DNA of 64,000 nucleotides from Sandaracinus amylolyticus (GCF_021631985.1 NZ_CP070225.1:5890001-5954000); one strand, 5' to 3'. Shown: positions 41,311 to 50,466, numbered from the stretch's first letter. A program made the numbers and translations. Notes: generated by a model not told the origin, from the letters alone.

Positions 41311-42546
41311 TCAGAGGCGCGCGATGTGACGCACCGGCAGTGCGAGATCGGTCGCGAGCTCGATCGCGTCCATCTCCGACCACGTCCCGTCCTCGCCACG
41401 CACGAATCGCCGCAGGCCGCGCGATGCGTCGGGCACGAGCGCGAGGTCCTCCGCACCGTCGAAGAGCGGTGAGCCCAGCTCGAAGGGCCCGGCCGAGCTC
41501 GCGATCTCCACCGCGCTCCCGGTCGCGAGATCGATCTCGAAGAGCCGATCGGGCGTCGCGGGATCGAACGCGCCCCACTCGAACGCGAGCACACGATCCG
41601 CGTCGACGTGCACCACGCCCTGCGACGCGACCGGGAGCTGCTCGTCGTCGCCGAAGCGCAGCGTGCGGGTGATCTCCACGTGCCCATCGACGAGCTCGAC
41701 CACGGCGATCCCCGCGGTCGCGCGCTTGCCGGCCATGTCGCCGAATCCCGCGCATCCCACGATCGCGCGCTCGCCCGCGGGCACCACGCGCGCACAGTCG
41801 TGCAGTCCCTCGAGCTCGATCAGGCGCGTCTCGCCGGTCGCGATCGTGACCTCGGCGATCGCGCCCGGCCCGGCTCCGTCGAACGCCACGGTGAGCCGCG
41901 CGAGCCCGACCACGAGCACGTCGCCGAGCCGCACGATCGACGAGGGACGCGCGAACGCGGTCGCGCTCGTTCCGTCGGCGCCCGCCACCTCGACGTCGTA
42001 CTGCGAGAGACCGATCCGCATCCCGCGTCGGGTCATCGTCGAGGGATCGATCGCGTAGAGATCGTTGCCGCGCTCGAGCTCGGGCGCCGCCGGATCGAGG
42101 TTCGGCTCGAAGCGCGAGATCCACGCGAGATCGTCGGCGATGAGCGCGACGTCGTGGGGGTTCGACGACCAACCGCTCTCGCCCTCGCCCGCGTCGTGGG
42201 TGCGCACCTGACCGAGCACCTCGCCGCTCGGCACCTCGATGCGCGTGAGCACGTCGGTGCGGAACCGATCGAGCAGCCACAGCGTCCCGTCGCCGAGGCC
42301 CGCGCTCGGGATCGCGACGTCGCCAGAGAGCGCGGCGACGAGCCCCGGCGTCTCGGTGCCCGAGGTCACCCAGCGCTCGTCGACCGCGGTCCCGTCGGCG
42401 CGCACCATCGCGATCGCGGTGCTCGTGTAGTCGCTGAGCACGACCGCGTATGCCGGCTCCTCCGAGAGAGGCACGATGCCCCCCGGCTCCGAGCCTCCGC
42501 CGCACCCGATCACCAGCACCGCCGCGAGCCCGATCCCACGTCGCAT
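41311..42546 (-). CDS. Beta-propeller lipoprotein in the B12 operon (BtuG-like candidate)
   Basis: A 411-residue lipoprotein (lipobox VIGC, about Cys 15) made of repeated short beta units with VVxxG, WISRFxP and LAxxG turns (SGDVAIPSAGLGDGTLWLLDRFRTDVLTRIEVPSGEVLG and later repeats), consistent with a seven-bladed YncE-like propeller. Its start overlaps the receptor's stop (TGATG) and btuF follows 5 bases later, so it is part of the transport machine. In Bacteroides a propeller lipoprotein, BtuG, caps BtuB and captures B12 with very high affinity; this protein has the same size, anchor and position. Homology to BtuG is not shown by any motif I can name, so the role is inferred from fold and context. 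Confidence 0.75.
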   Translation of the reverse strand: MRRGIGLAAVLVIGCGGGSEPGGIVPLSEEPAYAVVLSDYTSTAIAMVRADGTAVDERWVTSGTETPGLVAALSGDVAIPSAGLGDGTLWLLDRFRTDVLTRIEVPSGEVLGQVRTHDAGEGESGWSSNPHDVALIADDLAWISRFEPNLDPAAPELERGNDLYAIDPSTMTRRGMRIGLSQYDVEVAGADGTSATAFARPSSIVRLGDVLVVGLARLTVAFDGAGPGAIAEVTIATGETRLIELEGLHDCARVVPAGERAIVGCAGFGDMAGKRATAGIAVVELVDGHVEITRTLRFGDDEQLPVASQGVVHVDADRVLAFEWGAFDPATPDRLFEIDLATGSAVEIASSAGPFELGSPLFDGAEDLALVPDASRGLRRFVRGEDGTWSEMDAIELATDLALPVRHIARL

Positions 42547-44537
42547 CACAGATCTCCTTGGATGTCGGCCTGCGCGACGAAGCGCCGGCCGGGAAGAGGA
42601 AGGCCGAGGAAGTCCTGGCCACGCGCGTCGAGCACGTCGCGCAGCGCGCACGAGATCCCGATCGCGCCGAAGAGCTCCACGCGCGCGCCCACGTCGATCC
42701 ACGTGCGCTCGGCGATCACGACGAGGTTCGCGGGGTCGACCGCGTTGGCCGCGGAGTACGTCGCGCTCGTGAAGCCCGAGAGCACGACGCCGGGCCCGAG
42801 CGCGGGCCCCGTGCTCGCCTCGATGCGCGCGAAGCCCTGCCACTGCGGGCGGAACGGGAGCAGCCGCCCGAGCCCGTCGCGCGCATCGAGGAACGTGAGC
42901 GCGCCCTCGAGCCTCAGGTGATCGAGCGCGCGCAGATCGAGCCCGACCTCGAGCCCCGCGATCGTCGCGCTCGCCACGTTCTCGGCGATCGCCGTGTACT
43001 GCGCAGTGCGTCGATACCGAATCAGCGACTCCGCGAGCGACACGAACCCGCGCAGCTCGCCGTCGATCTCGAGCCCCGGCGCGATGCGCTCCTGCAGCGT
43101 CACGCCGGCATCGATCGAGGTCGCGCGCTCGGGCTCGAGGCGCACGTTCGCCACCAGCGTCGCGCGATCGCCGAAGAGCTCGACCATCGACGGGATCCGC
43201 GTGCCGTGCGCGATCGACGCGGAGACCGCGAGCCCTGCGATCGGCGCGATCGCCGCGCCGAGCCGGAACGTCGGCGCGATCACCTCGACGCTGCGCGCGA
43301 GCCGCGAGACGAGCTCGATCTGCTCGAGCGTCGCGTCGGTCCACTCGAGGCGCACCGAGGGCCGCAGCGCGATGCGCACGCGATCGATGCGTGGATCGAT
43401 CGCGCCCTCGATCACCGCGACGAGCCCGTCGCGATGCGAGTCGCCGAGCGACGTGCGCACCAGGGGATCGTCGGGCTCGAGCCGATCGTGACGCGCGGTG
43501 AGCAGCGCCCGCAGCGCGAATTCGCGCACCGGCGACCACGTGCCCGCGACCCGGCCGAAGGCGCGGAGCTGTCGATCGTCGCTCGCGTGCTGACCGGTGC
43601 CGAGCTCGTTGATCGGATCGAGGAACGCCGCGCGCCCGTACCAACCGCCGCCCATCACCTCGAGCGAGAGCGCGTGCCCCGCGACGTTCCCTCCGAGCCG
43701 ATACGCGACACTGCCCGCGTAGCGATCGAGCGTCCGCCGTGCGTCGCTCGCGAGCTGCGATCCCGCGCCGGGCACCCCGGACGCGCGGCTGACCCAGAGC
43801 ATCACCGCTTCGAGCTCGCCCTCGTCGAGCGGCACCTCGAGGTGCAAGAGCCCGCTCGCGCCGCGCGTGCGCGCGTTGCGCCGCGTGCGCTCGCGATCGT
43901 CGGTGGGGTCGAGCCGCGTGCCGCCGTCGTCGAGGAACGGATAGTCGTTGTCGGCGGTGTCGAACGACACCGCGACGAGCGACGCGAGCCGCCCGCTGCG
44001 CACCGCGCCCCATGCCCTCGCGATCGCGGTGTCGAACGAGCCGTACGCGAGCGACGCGCCGGCACCACGACCTTCGGCGCGCGAAGGGACGAGACGGATC
44101 ACGCCGCCGATCGCACCCTCGCCCAGCATCGCCGGCGCACCGCCGCGATAGACCTCGATCGCCGCGATCGATCCGAGATCGAGCACCCCGAGATCGAACG
44201 CGCCGAGATCGGGCCCGGTGAGCGGGAGATCGCCGAGCATCACCGTCGAGTGCGCGACGTCCGCGCCGCGCAAGCTGAGCCCGAGCGAGTGGCCGAGCCC
44301 GCCGGTCCCGAGCGCACGCGCGCCGGGCACGCGCGCGATCACCTCGCGCAGCGACTCGCCGCTCGTCGGCTCGACCTCGACCCGCGTGCCCGACGCGGTG
44401 GGATCGAGCGGTGCGCGCGCCGCGATCGGTCGCTCGACCTCGGCACGCGCGCGGAACGTGTGCTCGTCCTGCGCATGCACGACGCCCGTCGCGATCGCGC
44501 ACCACGCGATCGACACCACGAGCCACCACGCGAGCAT
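42546..44537 (-). CDS. btuB: TonB-dependent outer-membrane receptor, cobalamin type (BtuB-like)
   Basis: A 663-residue receptor. The signal peptide (MLAWWLVVSIAWCAIATGVVHA) is followed by a plug domain (about 45-165: ESLREVIARVPGARALG, LSLRGADVAHSTVMLGDLPL, IAAIEVYRGGAPAMLGEGAIGGVIRL) and a 22-strand barrel of alternating strands. It should carry cobalamins or cobinamide across the outer membrane using TonB. The last residues are ...FVAQADIQGDL rather than an ending in Phe, a small departure from the usual assembly signal. The ATG at 44537 gives the signal peptide; the longer frame back to 44693 runs through the riboswitch and is not coding. First gene of the operon. Confidence 0.9.
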   Translation of the reverse strand: MLAWWLVVSIAWCAIATGVVHAQDEHTFRARAEVERPIAARAPLDPTASGTRVEVEPTSGESLREVIARVPGARALGTGGLGHSLGLSLRGADVAHSTVMLGDLPLTGPDLGAFDLGVLDLGSIAAIEVYRGGAPAMLGEGAIGGVIRLVPSRAEGRGAGASLAYGSFDTAIARAWGAVRSGRLASLVAVSFDTADNDYPFLDDGGTRLDPTDDRERTRRNARTRGASGLLHLEVPLDEGELEAVMLWVSRASGVPGAGSQLASDARRTLDRYAGSVAYRLGGNVAGHALSLEVMGGGWYGRAAFLDPINELGTGQHASDDRQLRAFGRVAGTWSPVREFALRALLTARHDRLEPDDPLVRTSLGDSHRDGLVAVIEGAIDPRIDRVRIALRPSVRLEWTDATLEQIELVSRLARSVEVIAPTFRLGAAIAPIAGLAVSASIAHGTRIPSMVELFGDRATLVANVRLEPERATSIDAGVTLQERIAPGLEIDGELRGFVSLAESLIRYRRTAQYTAIAENVASATIAGLEVGLDLRALDHLRLEGALTFLDARDGLGRLLPFRPQWQGFARIEASTGPALGPGVVLSGFTSATYSAANAVDPANLVVIAERTWIDVGARVELFGAIGISCALRDVLDARGQDFLGLPLPGRRFVAQADIQGDL

Positions 44538-44623
44538 CCGCCGCACGACCGCCACGCGACCTCCGAGGCGACGCGCGAGCGCGCGCCACCGGTGCGCGGA
44601 CCCGCCCTCGAGGTCCGAGGCAC

Positions 44624-44830
44624 GTCGTGCGATGGAGGCACGACACCAACGGCAGGTCTTCGGGCTCGCAGGCGCGGGCCGAGGTCGGCCCACCTACTGG
44701 TCGCGCCTTCCCGCGCGTGGAGAACGCGCAGTGGTCGTCGCGACGGTCGTTCCTGCACACCGCTGCGGGGCAGCCCCGGAATCTCACCGGGTTCCCTCGG
44801 GGCGATCGGTCACTCCGATCGCACCGCTGG
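44624..44830 (-). ncRNA. Cobalamin riboswitch
   Basis: Read leftward, the RNA contains the conserved core GGGAACCCGGTGAGATTCC followed by GGGGCTGCCCCGC and GCGGT (about 44800-44755). It also has the B12-box region GAGCCCGAAGACCTGCC (about 44670-44653). A preceding hairpin GCGATCGG/CCGATCGC marks the 5' part. A downstream hairpin GTCGTGC-N7-GCACGAC (44644-44624, loop CTCCATC) is a candidate for the expression-platform/kissing-loop stem. It precedes btuB by about 90 bases and should switch the six-gene B12 operon off when cobalamin is plentiful. Exact ends are approximate. Confidence 0.93.
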
Positions 44831-44863
44831 CGGGCCGGACCGTGCGCGAGCGAAGCGTCGATG

Positions 44864-45793
44864 TCAAACGCGCGGACGTGCCGTTGCGCGGAGGAGCGCC
44901 GACATCACGCCCGCCGCGATCAGCAGTCCGGCGAGCGCGGTCGTCCAGGTCAGGCTCTCACCGGCGAGCGCAGCGCCGAGGAGCACCGCGACGATCGGGT
45001 TCACGTACGCGTAGCTCATCGCGACCGCGGGGCGCGCGTTCCGCAACAGCCACGCGTACGCGGTGAAGCCGACGAGCGATCCGAACACGACGAGGTGCGC
45101 CCACGCGATCACCGATCGCCACTCGATCTCGGACGGCACGCGCTCGCCGGTCGCCGCGCTCAGCGCGAGCAGGCAGGCGCCTCCGGCCATCATCTGCGCC
45201 GCGGTCGCGGCGAGCCCGACGCCGTGCGCGCGCGCGTGGCTCCGCGCCCACAACGATCCGCTCGCGAAGCCGACCGGCGCGAGCACGATCATCAGCCCGT
45301 CGAGGCCCGCCGACGCGAGCGGCGATCCGAGCGCGAGCAGCGCGACACCGCCGATCCCGAGCACCATCCCGATCACCTCGGCACGCTGCGGGCGATCCCC
45401 GCGCACCGCCGAGAGCCCCGCCGCGATCAGCGGCGTGGTCGCGCACACGACCGCCGCGAGGCCCGACGGCACGGTGCGCTCGGCCGCCGCGACGAAGCCG
45501 TTGCCCACGCCGAAGAGCAGCGCGCCGATCGGCAGCGCGACGATCCAGGTGCGCCGCGACGGCCACGCCTCGCCGCGCGCCCGCGCCACTGCGAGGAGGA
45601 CGAGACCGGCACACGCGAAGCGCAGGCCGGCCTGGCCCCAGGGCGGCAGCGACTCGACCGCGACGCGCATCGCGAGATAGGTCGATCCCCAGATCAGGTA
45701 GATGGCGAGCAGCGCGAGCGCGATGCGGCGATCGAAGGTGGATCGATCGCCCGAGGGCGCGGCAGCGAGGGACATCGACGACGTGGCGCTCAT
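44864..45793 (-). CDS. EamA/DMT-family transporter
   Basis: A 309-residue protein with ten predicted helices in two EamA repeats. The first repeat contains IYLIWGSTYLAMRVAVESLPPW, a hallmark of the RhaT/YdcZ-like DMT exporters, and the second contains FGSLVGFTAYAWLLRNARPAVAMSYAYVNPIVAVLLG. Such proteins export amino acids or other metabolites. It is divergent from a MocR-type regulator gene, with shared CTGTAC repeats between them, so it is probably that regulator's target. A second ATG (MSLAAAPS) six codons later is possible. Confidence 0.92.
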   Translation of the reverse strand: MSATSSMSLAAAPSGDRSTFDRRIALALLAIYLIWGSTYLAMRVAVESLPPWGQAGLRFACAGLVLLAVARARGEAWPSRRTWIVALPIGALLFGVGNGFVAAAERTVPSGLAAVVCATTPLIAAGLSAVRGDRPQRAEVIGMVLGIGGVALLALGSPLASAGLDGLMIVLAPVGFASGSLWARSHARAHGVGLAATAAQMMAGGACLLALSAATGERVPSEIEWRSVIAWAHLVVFGSLVGFTAYAWLLRNARPAVAMSYAYVNPIVAVLLGAALAGESLTWTTALAGLLIAAGVMSALLRATARPRV

Positions 45794-45855
45794 GGCCCTT
45801 GGGATGCGCCTCGCGAGAGCACCAGCACAGATGCAGGAAGTCCTCGCCTCGACCA

Positions 45856-45900
45856 GTACAGCTCCGTTCTGTACCGTGGAGGCGCGCGGCGATCTGTACC
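45856..45900. promoter_or_regulatory. CTGTAC repeats, candidate MocR operator
   Basis: GTACAG (45856-45861) and CTGTAC (45869-45874) form a perfect dyad with a 7-base spacer, and a third copy, CTGTACC, begins at 45894, 25 bases after the second. They lie between the EamA and MocR genes. Mixed inverted plus direct half-sites are common for MocR regulators. Confidence 0.55.
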
Positions 45901-45942
45901 GGTCGATCCCGCGGTCGAGCATCACACTCGGAGAGAGCGACG

Positions 45943-47397
45943 ATGGGACGGGCGAAGGAGGACGCGTTCCTCTACGAGAAGATCGCCGACGAGCTCGGCG
46001 AGATGATCGCGCGCGGTGCGCTGCGACCCGGCGAGCGGCTGCCGAGCGTGCGCCGGATGAGCGAGGAGCGCGGCGTCAGCGTCGCGACCGTCGTCGCCGC
46101 GTACCAGCTGCTCGAGCACCGCGGCGCCGCCGAGCCCCGCCCCAAGTCGGGCCACTTCGTGCGCGCCCGCGCGGGAGCCGACACCCCCGTGCCGACGACC
46201 GCACGGCGCGCGCCCGCGCCGACGCGCGTGTCGATCCACGCCGACGCCGACGATCTGATCCAGGTGATGCTGCAGGCGCGGCGCGGTCAGGTGCCGCTCG
46301 GTTGCGCGTACGTCGCGACCGAGCTCCTGCCGCTGCGGAAGCTGAACGCGATCCTCGCGCAGGTCGCGCGCGAGGGCGGTGGCCCGGGCGGCGAGTACGC
46401 CGATCTGCGCGGCTCGCTCCAGCTGCGCCGGCAGCTCGCGCGGCGCGCGGTGCGCTGGGGCGTCGCGCTCGAGCCCGACGAGCTCGTCACCACGCTCGGC
46501 GCGACCGACGCGCTCAACCTCGCGCTCGCCTCGGTGACGCGACCGGGCGACGTGATCGCGCTCGAGTCGCCGACCTACTTCGCGTTCATGCGCATGCTCG
46601 AGCACCACGGTCTGCGCGCGATCGAGATCCCCACCGATCCGCAGACCGGCCTCGATCTCGACGCGCTCGACGACGCGCTGCGCAGGGCGCCGGTGCGCGC
46701 GGTGCTGTGCTCGCCGAACTTCCAGAACCCGCTCGGCGCGCGCATGCCCGACGAGCAGAAGGAGCGCCTCGTGAAGATGGTCGCGCGCCGCGGCGTCGCG
46801 CTGATCGAGGACGACGTGTACGGCGATCTCGCGCACGACGGATCGCGACCGCGCGCCGCGAAGTCGTTCGATCGCGACGGCTCGGTGCTGCTCGTCGGAT
46901 CGATGTCGAAGACGCTCGCGCCGGGATATCGCGTGGGGTGGCTCGCGCCCGGGCGCTGGGACGAAGCGGTCGTGCGCAAGAAGTCGGCGATGACGCTGGC
47001 ATGCCCGACCCCGACCGAGATGGCGGTCGCGGAGCTGCTCGACGAGGGCGGCTACGATCGTCACCTGCGCAGGCTGCGGCGCGCGATCGCCGATCAGTGC
47101 GCGCGCTACCGCGAGGCGATCGCGCGATCGTTCCCCGAGGGCACGCGGGTGTCGCGACCGCAGGGCGGGTTCGTGCTGTGGGTCGAGCTCCCGCAGGGAA
47201 CGAGCGGGATCGCGCTGCAGGCCGAGGCGCTCGAGCGCGGCATCGCGATCGCGCCGGGGCCGATCTTCTCGGCGCGCCAGCGCTTCCAGAGCTGCATCCG
47301 GATCAGCACCGGCTTTCCGTTCTCGCCGCGGATCGAGCGCGCGATCGCGACGCTCGGAAAGATCGCGGAGGAGCTCGCCCCGAAGCGCGCGGCGTGA
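45943..47397 (+). CDS. MocR-family regulator (GntR HTH + aminotransferase domain)
   Basis: The 484-residue protein joins an N-terminal GntR winged helix (about 8-78: LYEKIADELGEMIARGALRPGERLPSVRRMSEERGVSVATVVAAYQLLEHRG) to a fold-type I aminotransferase domain (about 105-480). The PLP-binding Lys is in SMSKTLAPGYRVGW; SPNFQNPLG and EDDVYGDL supply cofactor contacts. MocR proteins use PLP or an amino-acid adduct as signal and often control an adjacent transporter, here the divergent EamA gene. The ATG at 45943 follows a GGAGAGAG site. Confidence 0.94.
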   Translation: MGRAKEDAFLYEKIADELGEMIARGALRPGERLPSVRRMSEERGVSVATVVAAYQLLEHRGAAEPRPKSGHFVRARAGADTPVPTTARRAPAPTRVSIHADADDLIQVMLQARRGQVPLGCAYVATELLPLRKLNAILAQVAREGGGPGGEYADLRGSLQLRRQLARRAVRWGVALEPDELVTTLGATDALNLALASVTRPGDVIALESPTYFAFMRMLEHHGLRAIEIPTDPQTGLDLDALDDALRRAPVRAVLCSPNFQNPLGARMPDEQKERLVKMVARRGVALIEDDVYGDLAHDGSRPRAAKSFDRDGSVLLVGSMSKTLAPGYRVGWLAPGRWDEAVVRKKSAMTLACPTPTEMAVAELLDEGGYDRHLRRLRRAIADQCARYREAIARSFPEGTRVSRPQGGFVLWVELPQGTSGIALQAEALERGIAIAPGPIFSARQRFQSCIRISTGFPFSPRIERAIATLGKIAEELAPKRAA

Positions 47398-47417
47398 TCG
47401 CGTCGAGCAGATGGGTT

Positions 47418-47449
47418 GGCCGCGCGTCGCGGATCTGCTGCGCGCGGCC
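47418..47449. terminator. Hairpin between convergent MocR and beta-helix genes
   Basis: GGCCGCGC (47418-47425) pairs with GCGCGGCC (47442-47449), extendable by GTT/AAC with one bulge. It lies in the 74-base convergent gap. No T-run. Confidence 0.5.
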
Positions 47450-47471
47450 GAACCTCGCGACTCGGCGTGAG

Positions 47472-49721
47472 CTACGGATACTGGACGACGTACGACACGT
47501 TGTTGCTCGGGCTCGCGGCGCCGCCGGTGCCGTTGATCACGTGCGCGATGGTGCCAGTCCCTCCGAGCGACACCGAGACCATGTGGTGGAATCGCACGCC
47601 CGGCGTATTCGGCACCTCGAACGAGCGCTCGAGGACGACGCTCGGGTTGCTGCTGAAGAAGCAGTAGCTTCCGAGCCCCCACGCCTCGTGCGTCGTGACT
47701 CCGTCCGCGACCTTGTAGGCGGCGAAGCCTCGGACACCGCCGTTCATCCAGCTCGCCTGATTGGGCACGTCGTACGGAATCTCGTTCTGATAGAAGTACG
47801 TGCGACCGCGCTCACCGTTCCAGATGGTCTGATATCGCTGATAGTGCTCCACGAAGAGGCCGTACATCGTCACGTCGTCGCCATTGACGATCAGGCCCGT
47901 CGCACCGGTGTTGAGATCCCAGCCGATCCCGTAGGTGTGGTCGCCTCGCCAGACCCAGAAGTGGTCGCCGATCACGTCGTCGCTGTTGACCTCGACGCTC
48001 ACCTCGGCGCGACCCACCGCGGCGCCGCCGACGCGGAAGTACACGTCGTGGAGCGACGTCGGATTGGCCGAGTGATCCGCCGAGCTGCCGGGCGGCCCGA
48101 CCTGCAGGAGGATCGGCGAGCTGACCTCGCCCGCGTCGAAGAGGATGCCCGCGATCTTCACGCCGTCGACGTCGGCGATCGTCATCGCGATGCTCCCGCC
48201 GTCGGGAATGAACGTCGCGAGCCCGAGGCCCAGCACGACGGTGTTCGCGCGGGTGACGCGGATCGGCTCGCTCAGGTGATAGATGCCCGGCGTGACGAGG
48301 AGGTGCCGGCCCGCGGCGAGCGCCGCATTGATCGTCGCCGCGGTGTCCACCCCTTCACGCGCGATGTGGAACTCGGAGAGCGGAATCGACGTGCCCGCGG
48401 CGCTCCCCGTCTGCCAGCTCGTCCCTCGCGTGTTCGTGCGCAGCGCGGGCACGAACACCGAGTAGTGGCCCAGCGCATCACGCACCAGGAACGGCTTCTC
48501 GCGCAGCACCGGGCTCTCGTCCACCACGGTGTAGGGCGGATTCGGATAGTTGTTCGCGCCCGCCGGCGCATTGACGACGCCGACGAACACCATGTTCCAG
48601 TTGCGGCCGGTCCAACTGCCCATCTGCGTGTTCCGGGTCAGCCACTGCTGCTGGGAGCCCGACGCGACCTGTCCGTCGATCAGCGAGTCGGCGAGGAATC
48701 CACCGCTCGACCAACCTCCGTCGTCGAGCACCAGCCCGCCACGCACGTGGACGCGCCGCAGCGCCGCCGCTTGCGAGACCGCCCATCGATTCGTGCCTCC
48801 CGCCGGCTCGATCGCGAAGTTCTCGGCGCCGCGCCAGAAATTCTGGGTCGCATTGCCGTCGAACCAATCGGCCTCGGCGCGCACCGCGCCACGGATCGTG
48901 ACCTCGTCGGGCGACGCGCCGAGACCGATCACGTGGGTGTAGTACCCGACGTTCACGTCGACGTCGTAGGTGCCGGGCGCGAACAAGAACGCATATCGCG
49001 AGTCACCGAACTGATTGTCTTCCATCTCGTCGAAGATGCGATTCACACGACTCTGGATGTCCGCTGCCGACATCGACGGATCGAAGGCGAGCACGTTGGG
49101 ACCGAAGTCCGGCGTCTCGGTCGCCGGCGGGCCCATCGGATGCAGGAAGAAGATCTCCCAGCCCGCGACCTCCATGCGGTCGGCGATCAGCGCCGCGCCC
49201 TCGTTGAGGTCCGCCGAGACGTAGCGATCGTTGGTCACCGACTGCAGCGCGATGCCGCCGTTGTCCTGGGGGAACCGGCGGAACTGCGACGCAGGCGAGA
49301 CCTCCGCGCCACGGGCCACGAGCCGCGCGTTCGCGTCGACCTCGACGTAGAGGCCGTTCACCACCGCGCGCAGCGAGATGGTCCCGTTCGCGTTCTCGAC
49401 GATCTCGAGCTCCTCCGAGGCGCGCGCCGTGGTCTGGCTCGCTGCCAGCGCGTCCGCCCCGGTCGCGCCGGCGGAGACCACGCGGTAGTTCGCCATCGCG
49501 GTCAGGTACCAGCTGTCGGGCTCGACGGGAGGGACACCACCGTCGGTCTCGGGAGGAATCGTCGCGTCGATCCCCGGGCGGCTCGCGTCGATGCTCGTGC
49601 CTGCATCGGTGGCGGGGTCGGTGCCCGCGTCGGGCTCTGGAGGTGTGCCCACGTGGCCCGAGCCGTTGCAGCCCGCGAGCACGACGAGGAACGCAGCGAA
49701 ACGAAACCGGAGCTGTCCCAT
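47472..49721 (-). CDS. Secreted lipoprotein: fascin/ricin-like trefoil plus pectate-lyase-like beta-helix
   Basis: A 749-residue lipoprotein (lipobox LAGC, about Cys 18) followed by an Asp/Thr/Pro linker. Residues about 75-180 resemble a beta-trefoil of the fascin-like kind (ISLRAVVNGLYVEVDANARLVA, GIALQSVTNDRYVSADL), probably glycan- or protein-binding. The rest (about 200-740) is a right-handed beta-helix (FAPGTYDVDVNVGYYTHVIGLGASPDEVTIRG, LVTPGIYHLSEPIRV, DVDGVKIAGILFDAG) like that of GH55-type glucanases and related actinobacterial secreted proteins. Catalytic residues cannot be assigned by eye, so enzyme or binding protein remains open. A polysaccharide target suits a predator. Confidence 0.78.
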   Translation of the reverse strand: MGQLRFRFAAFLVVLAGCNGSGHVGTPPEPDAGTDPATDAGTSIDASRPGIDATIPPETDGGVPPVEPDSWYLTAMANYRVVSAGATGADALAASQTTARASEELEIVENANGTISLRAVVNGLYVEVDANARLVARGAEVSPASQFRRFPQDNGGIALQSVTNDRYVSADLNEGAALIADRMEVAGWEIFFLHPMGPPATETPDFGPNVLAFDPSMSAADIQSRVNRIFDEMEDNQFGDSRYAFLFAPGTYDVDVNVGYYTHVIGLGASPDEVTIRGAVRAEADWFDGNATQNFWRGAENFAIEPAGGTNRWAVSQAAALRRVHVRGGLVLDDGGWSSGGFLADSLIDGQVASGSQQQWLTRNTQMGSWTGRNWNMVFVGVVNAPAGANNYPNPPYTVVDESPVLREKPFLVRDALGHYSVFVPALRTNTRGTSWQTGSAAGTSIPLSEFHIAREGVDTAATINAALAAGRHLLVTPGIYHLSEPIRVTRANTVVLGLGLATFIPDGGSIAMTIADVDGVKIAGILFDAGEVSSPILLQVGPPGSSADHSANPTSLHDVYFRVGGAAVGRAEVSVEVNSDDVIGDHFWVWRGDHTYGIGWDLNTGATGLIVNGDDVTMYGLFVEHYQRYQTIWNGERGRTYFYQNEIPYDVPNQASWMNGGVRGFAAYKVADGVTTHEAWGLGSYCFFSSNPSVVLERSFEVPNTPGVRFHHMVSVSLGGTGTIAHVINGTGGAASPSNNVSYVVQYP

Positions 49722-49815
49722 GACGCCAAGGAGGGACCCAGCGGGTGCTTTCGGGTCACGGACGCGGCCCGCGGCCTCGTTTGAGCCGCACGATCGCGCG
49801 GCCATCTACCGGAGC

Positions 49816-50466
49816 ATGGGCACGCTCGCCGCTCTGCTCGTCGCCACGCCGGTCTGGGGCTTCGCGCTCCAGCCACCGCTCGCGATGAACGCGATCGCGC
49901 CCGAGATCGCCGCGCAGCTCGCGGCGACGGCGGACCCCGAGCTCGCGCTCGCGCCGCGCGAGGACCCTCTCCAGCAGGAGAAGATCCAGTGGACCCGCGC
50001 GATCGTCTTCTCGACGGCGCTCGCCATGGCGACGACCGCGGTGATCGGTGCGATCCAATTCGCCGACGAGTACGGCTTCCACGACAGCTACTACGACACC
50101 GCGTGCGCGCAGGGCACCGGCGTGTTCGATCGCTGCGGCGAGGAGGTCCCGTGGCAGCACGCGGTCGCCGCGGGCATCACCGCAGGCGGCCTGATCTTCG
50201 CGACGCTGAAGTCGTTCTTCATCGACTTCGACGGCGTCGCGCGCGTCGACTCGGACTGGCGGATCTACGAGACGACCCGCTGGGTCGCGCTCGGCATGGG
50301 CGTCGTGCAGGCGATCGCGGGCGTGCTCATCTCGAACGCGGTGCGCTTCGGCTGGGCCGATCAGGTCGAGGACTTCGACACGCTGCAGGCCCTCGCGATC
50401 GGCCACCTCGCGTTCGGCGCCGCGACGCTCGGGGTCCAGGTCGCGAACTCGATCCTGCTGTTCTGA
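49816..50466 (+). CDS. Four-helix integral membrane protein, unknown function
   Basis: A 216-residue protein that starts with a hydrophobic signal-like segment (GTLAALLVATPVWGFAL), then helices at about 65-85 (IVFSTALAMATTAVIGAI), 115-135, 155-175 and 195-215. A short loop between the first two helices contains two Cys (YDTACAQGTGVFDRCGEE), which may form a periplasmic disulfide. It is divergent from the beta-helix lipoprotein and precedes the histidine kinase by about 100 bases. No family recognised. Confidence 0.68.
   Translation: MGTLAALLVATPVWGFALQPPLAMNAIAPEIAAQLAATADPELALAPREDPLQQEKIQWTRAIVFSTALAMATTAVIGAIQFADEYGFHDSYYDTACAQGTGVFDRCGEEVPWQHAVAAGITAGGLIFATLKSFFIDFDGVARVDSDWRIYETTRWVALGMGVVQAIAGVLISNAVRFGWADQVEDFDTLQALAIGHLAFGAATLGVQVANSILLF

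Noticed and set aside
44538..44693. N-terminal extension of BtuB
   Set aside because: The extension is read through the cobalamin riboswitch; a normal signal peptide begins at the ATG at 44537.
45702..49784. 1360-codon open frame on the + strand
   Set aside because: Crosses the MocR gene in another frame and the beta-helix gene in antisense; no domain content.
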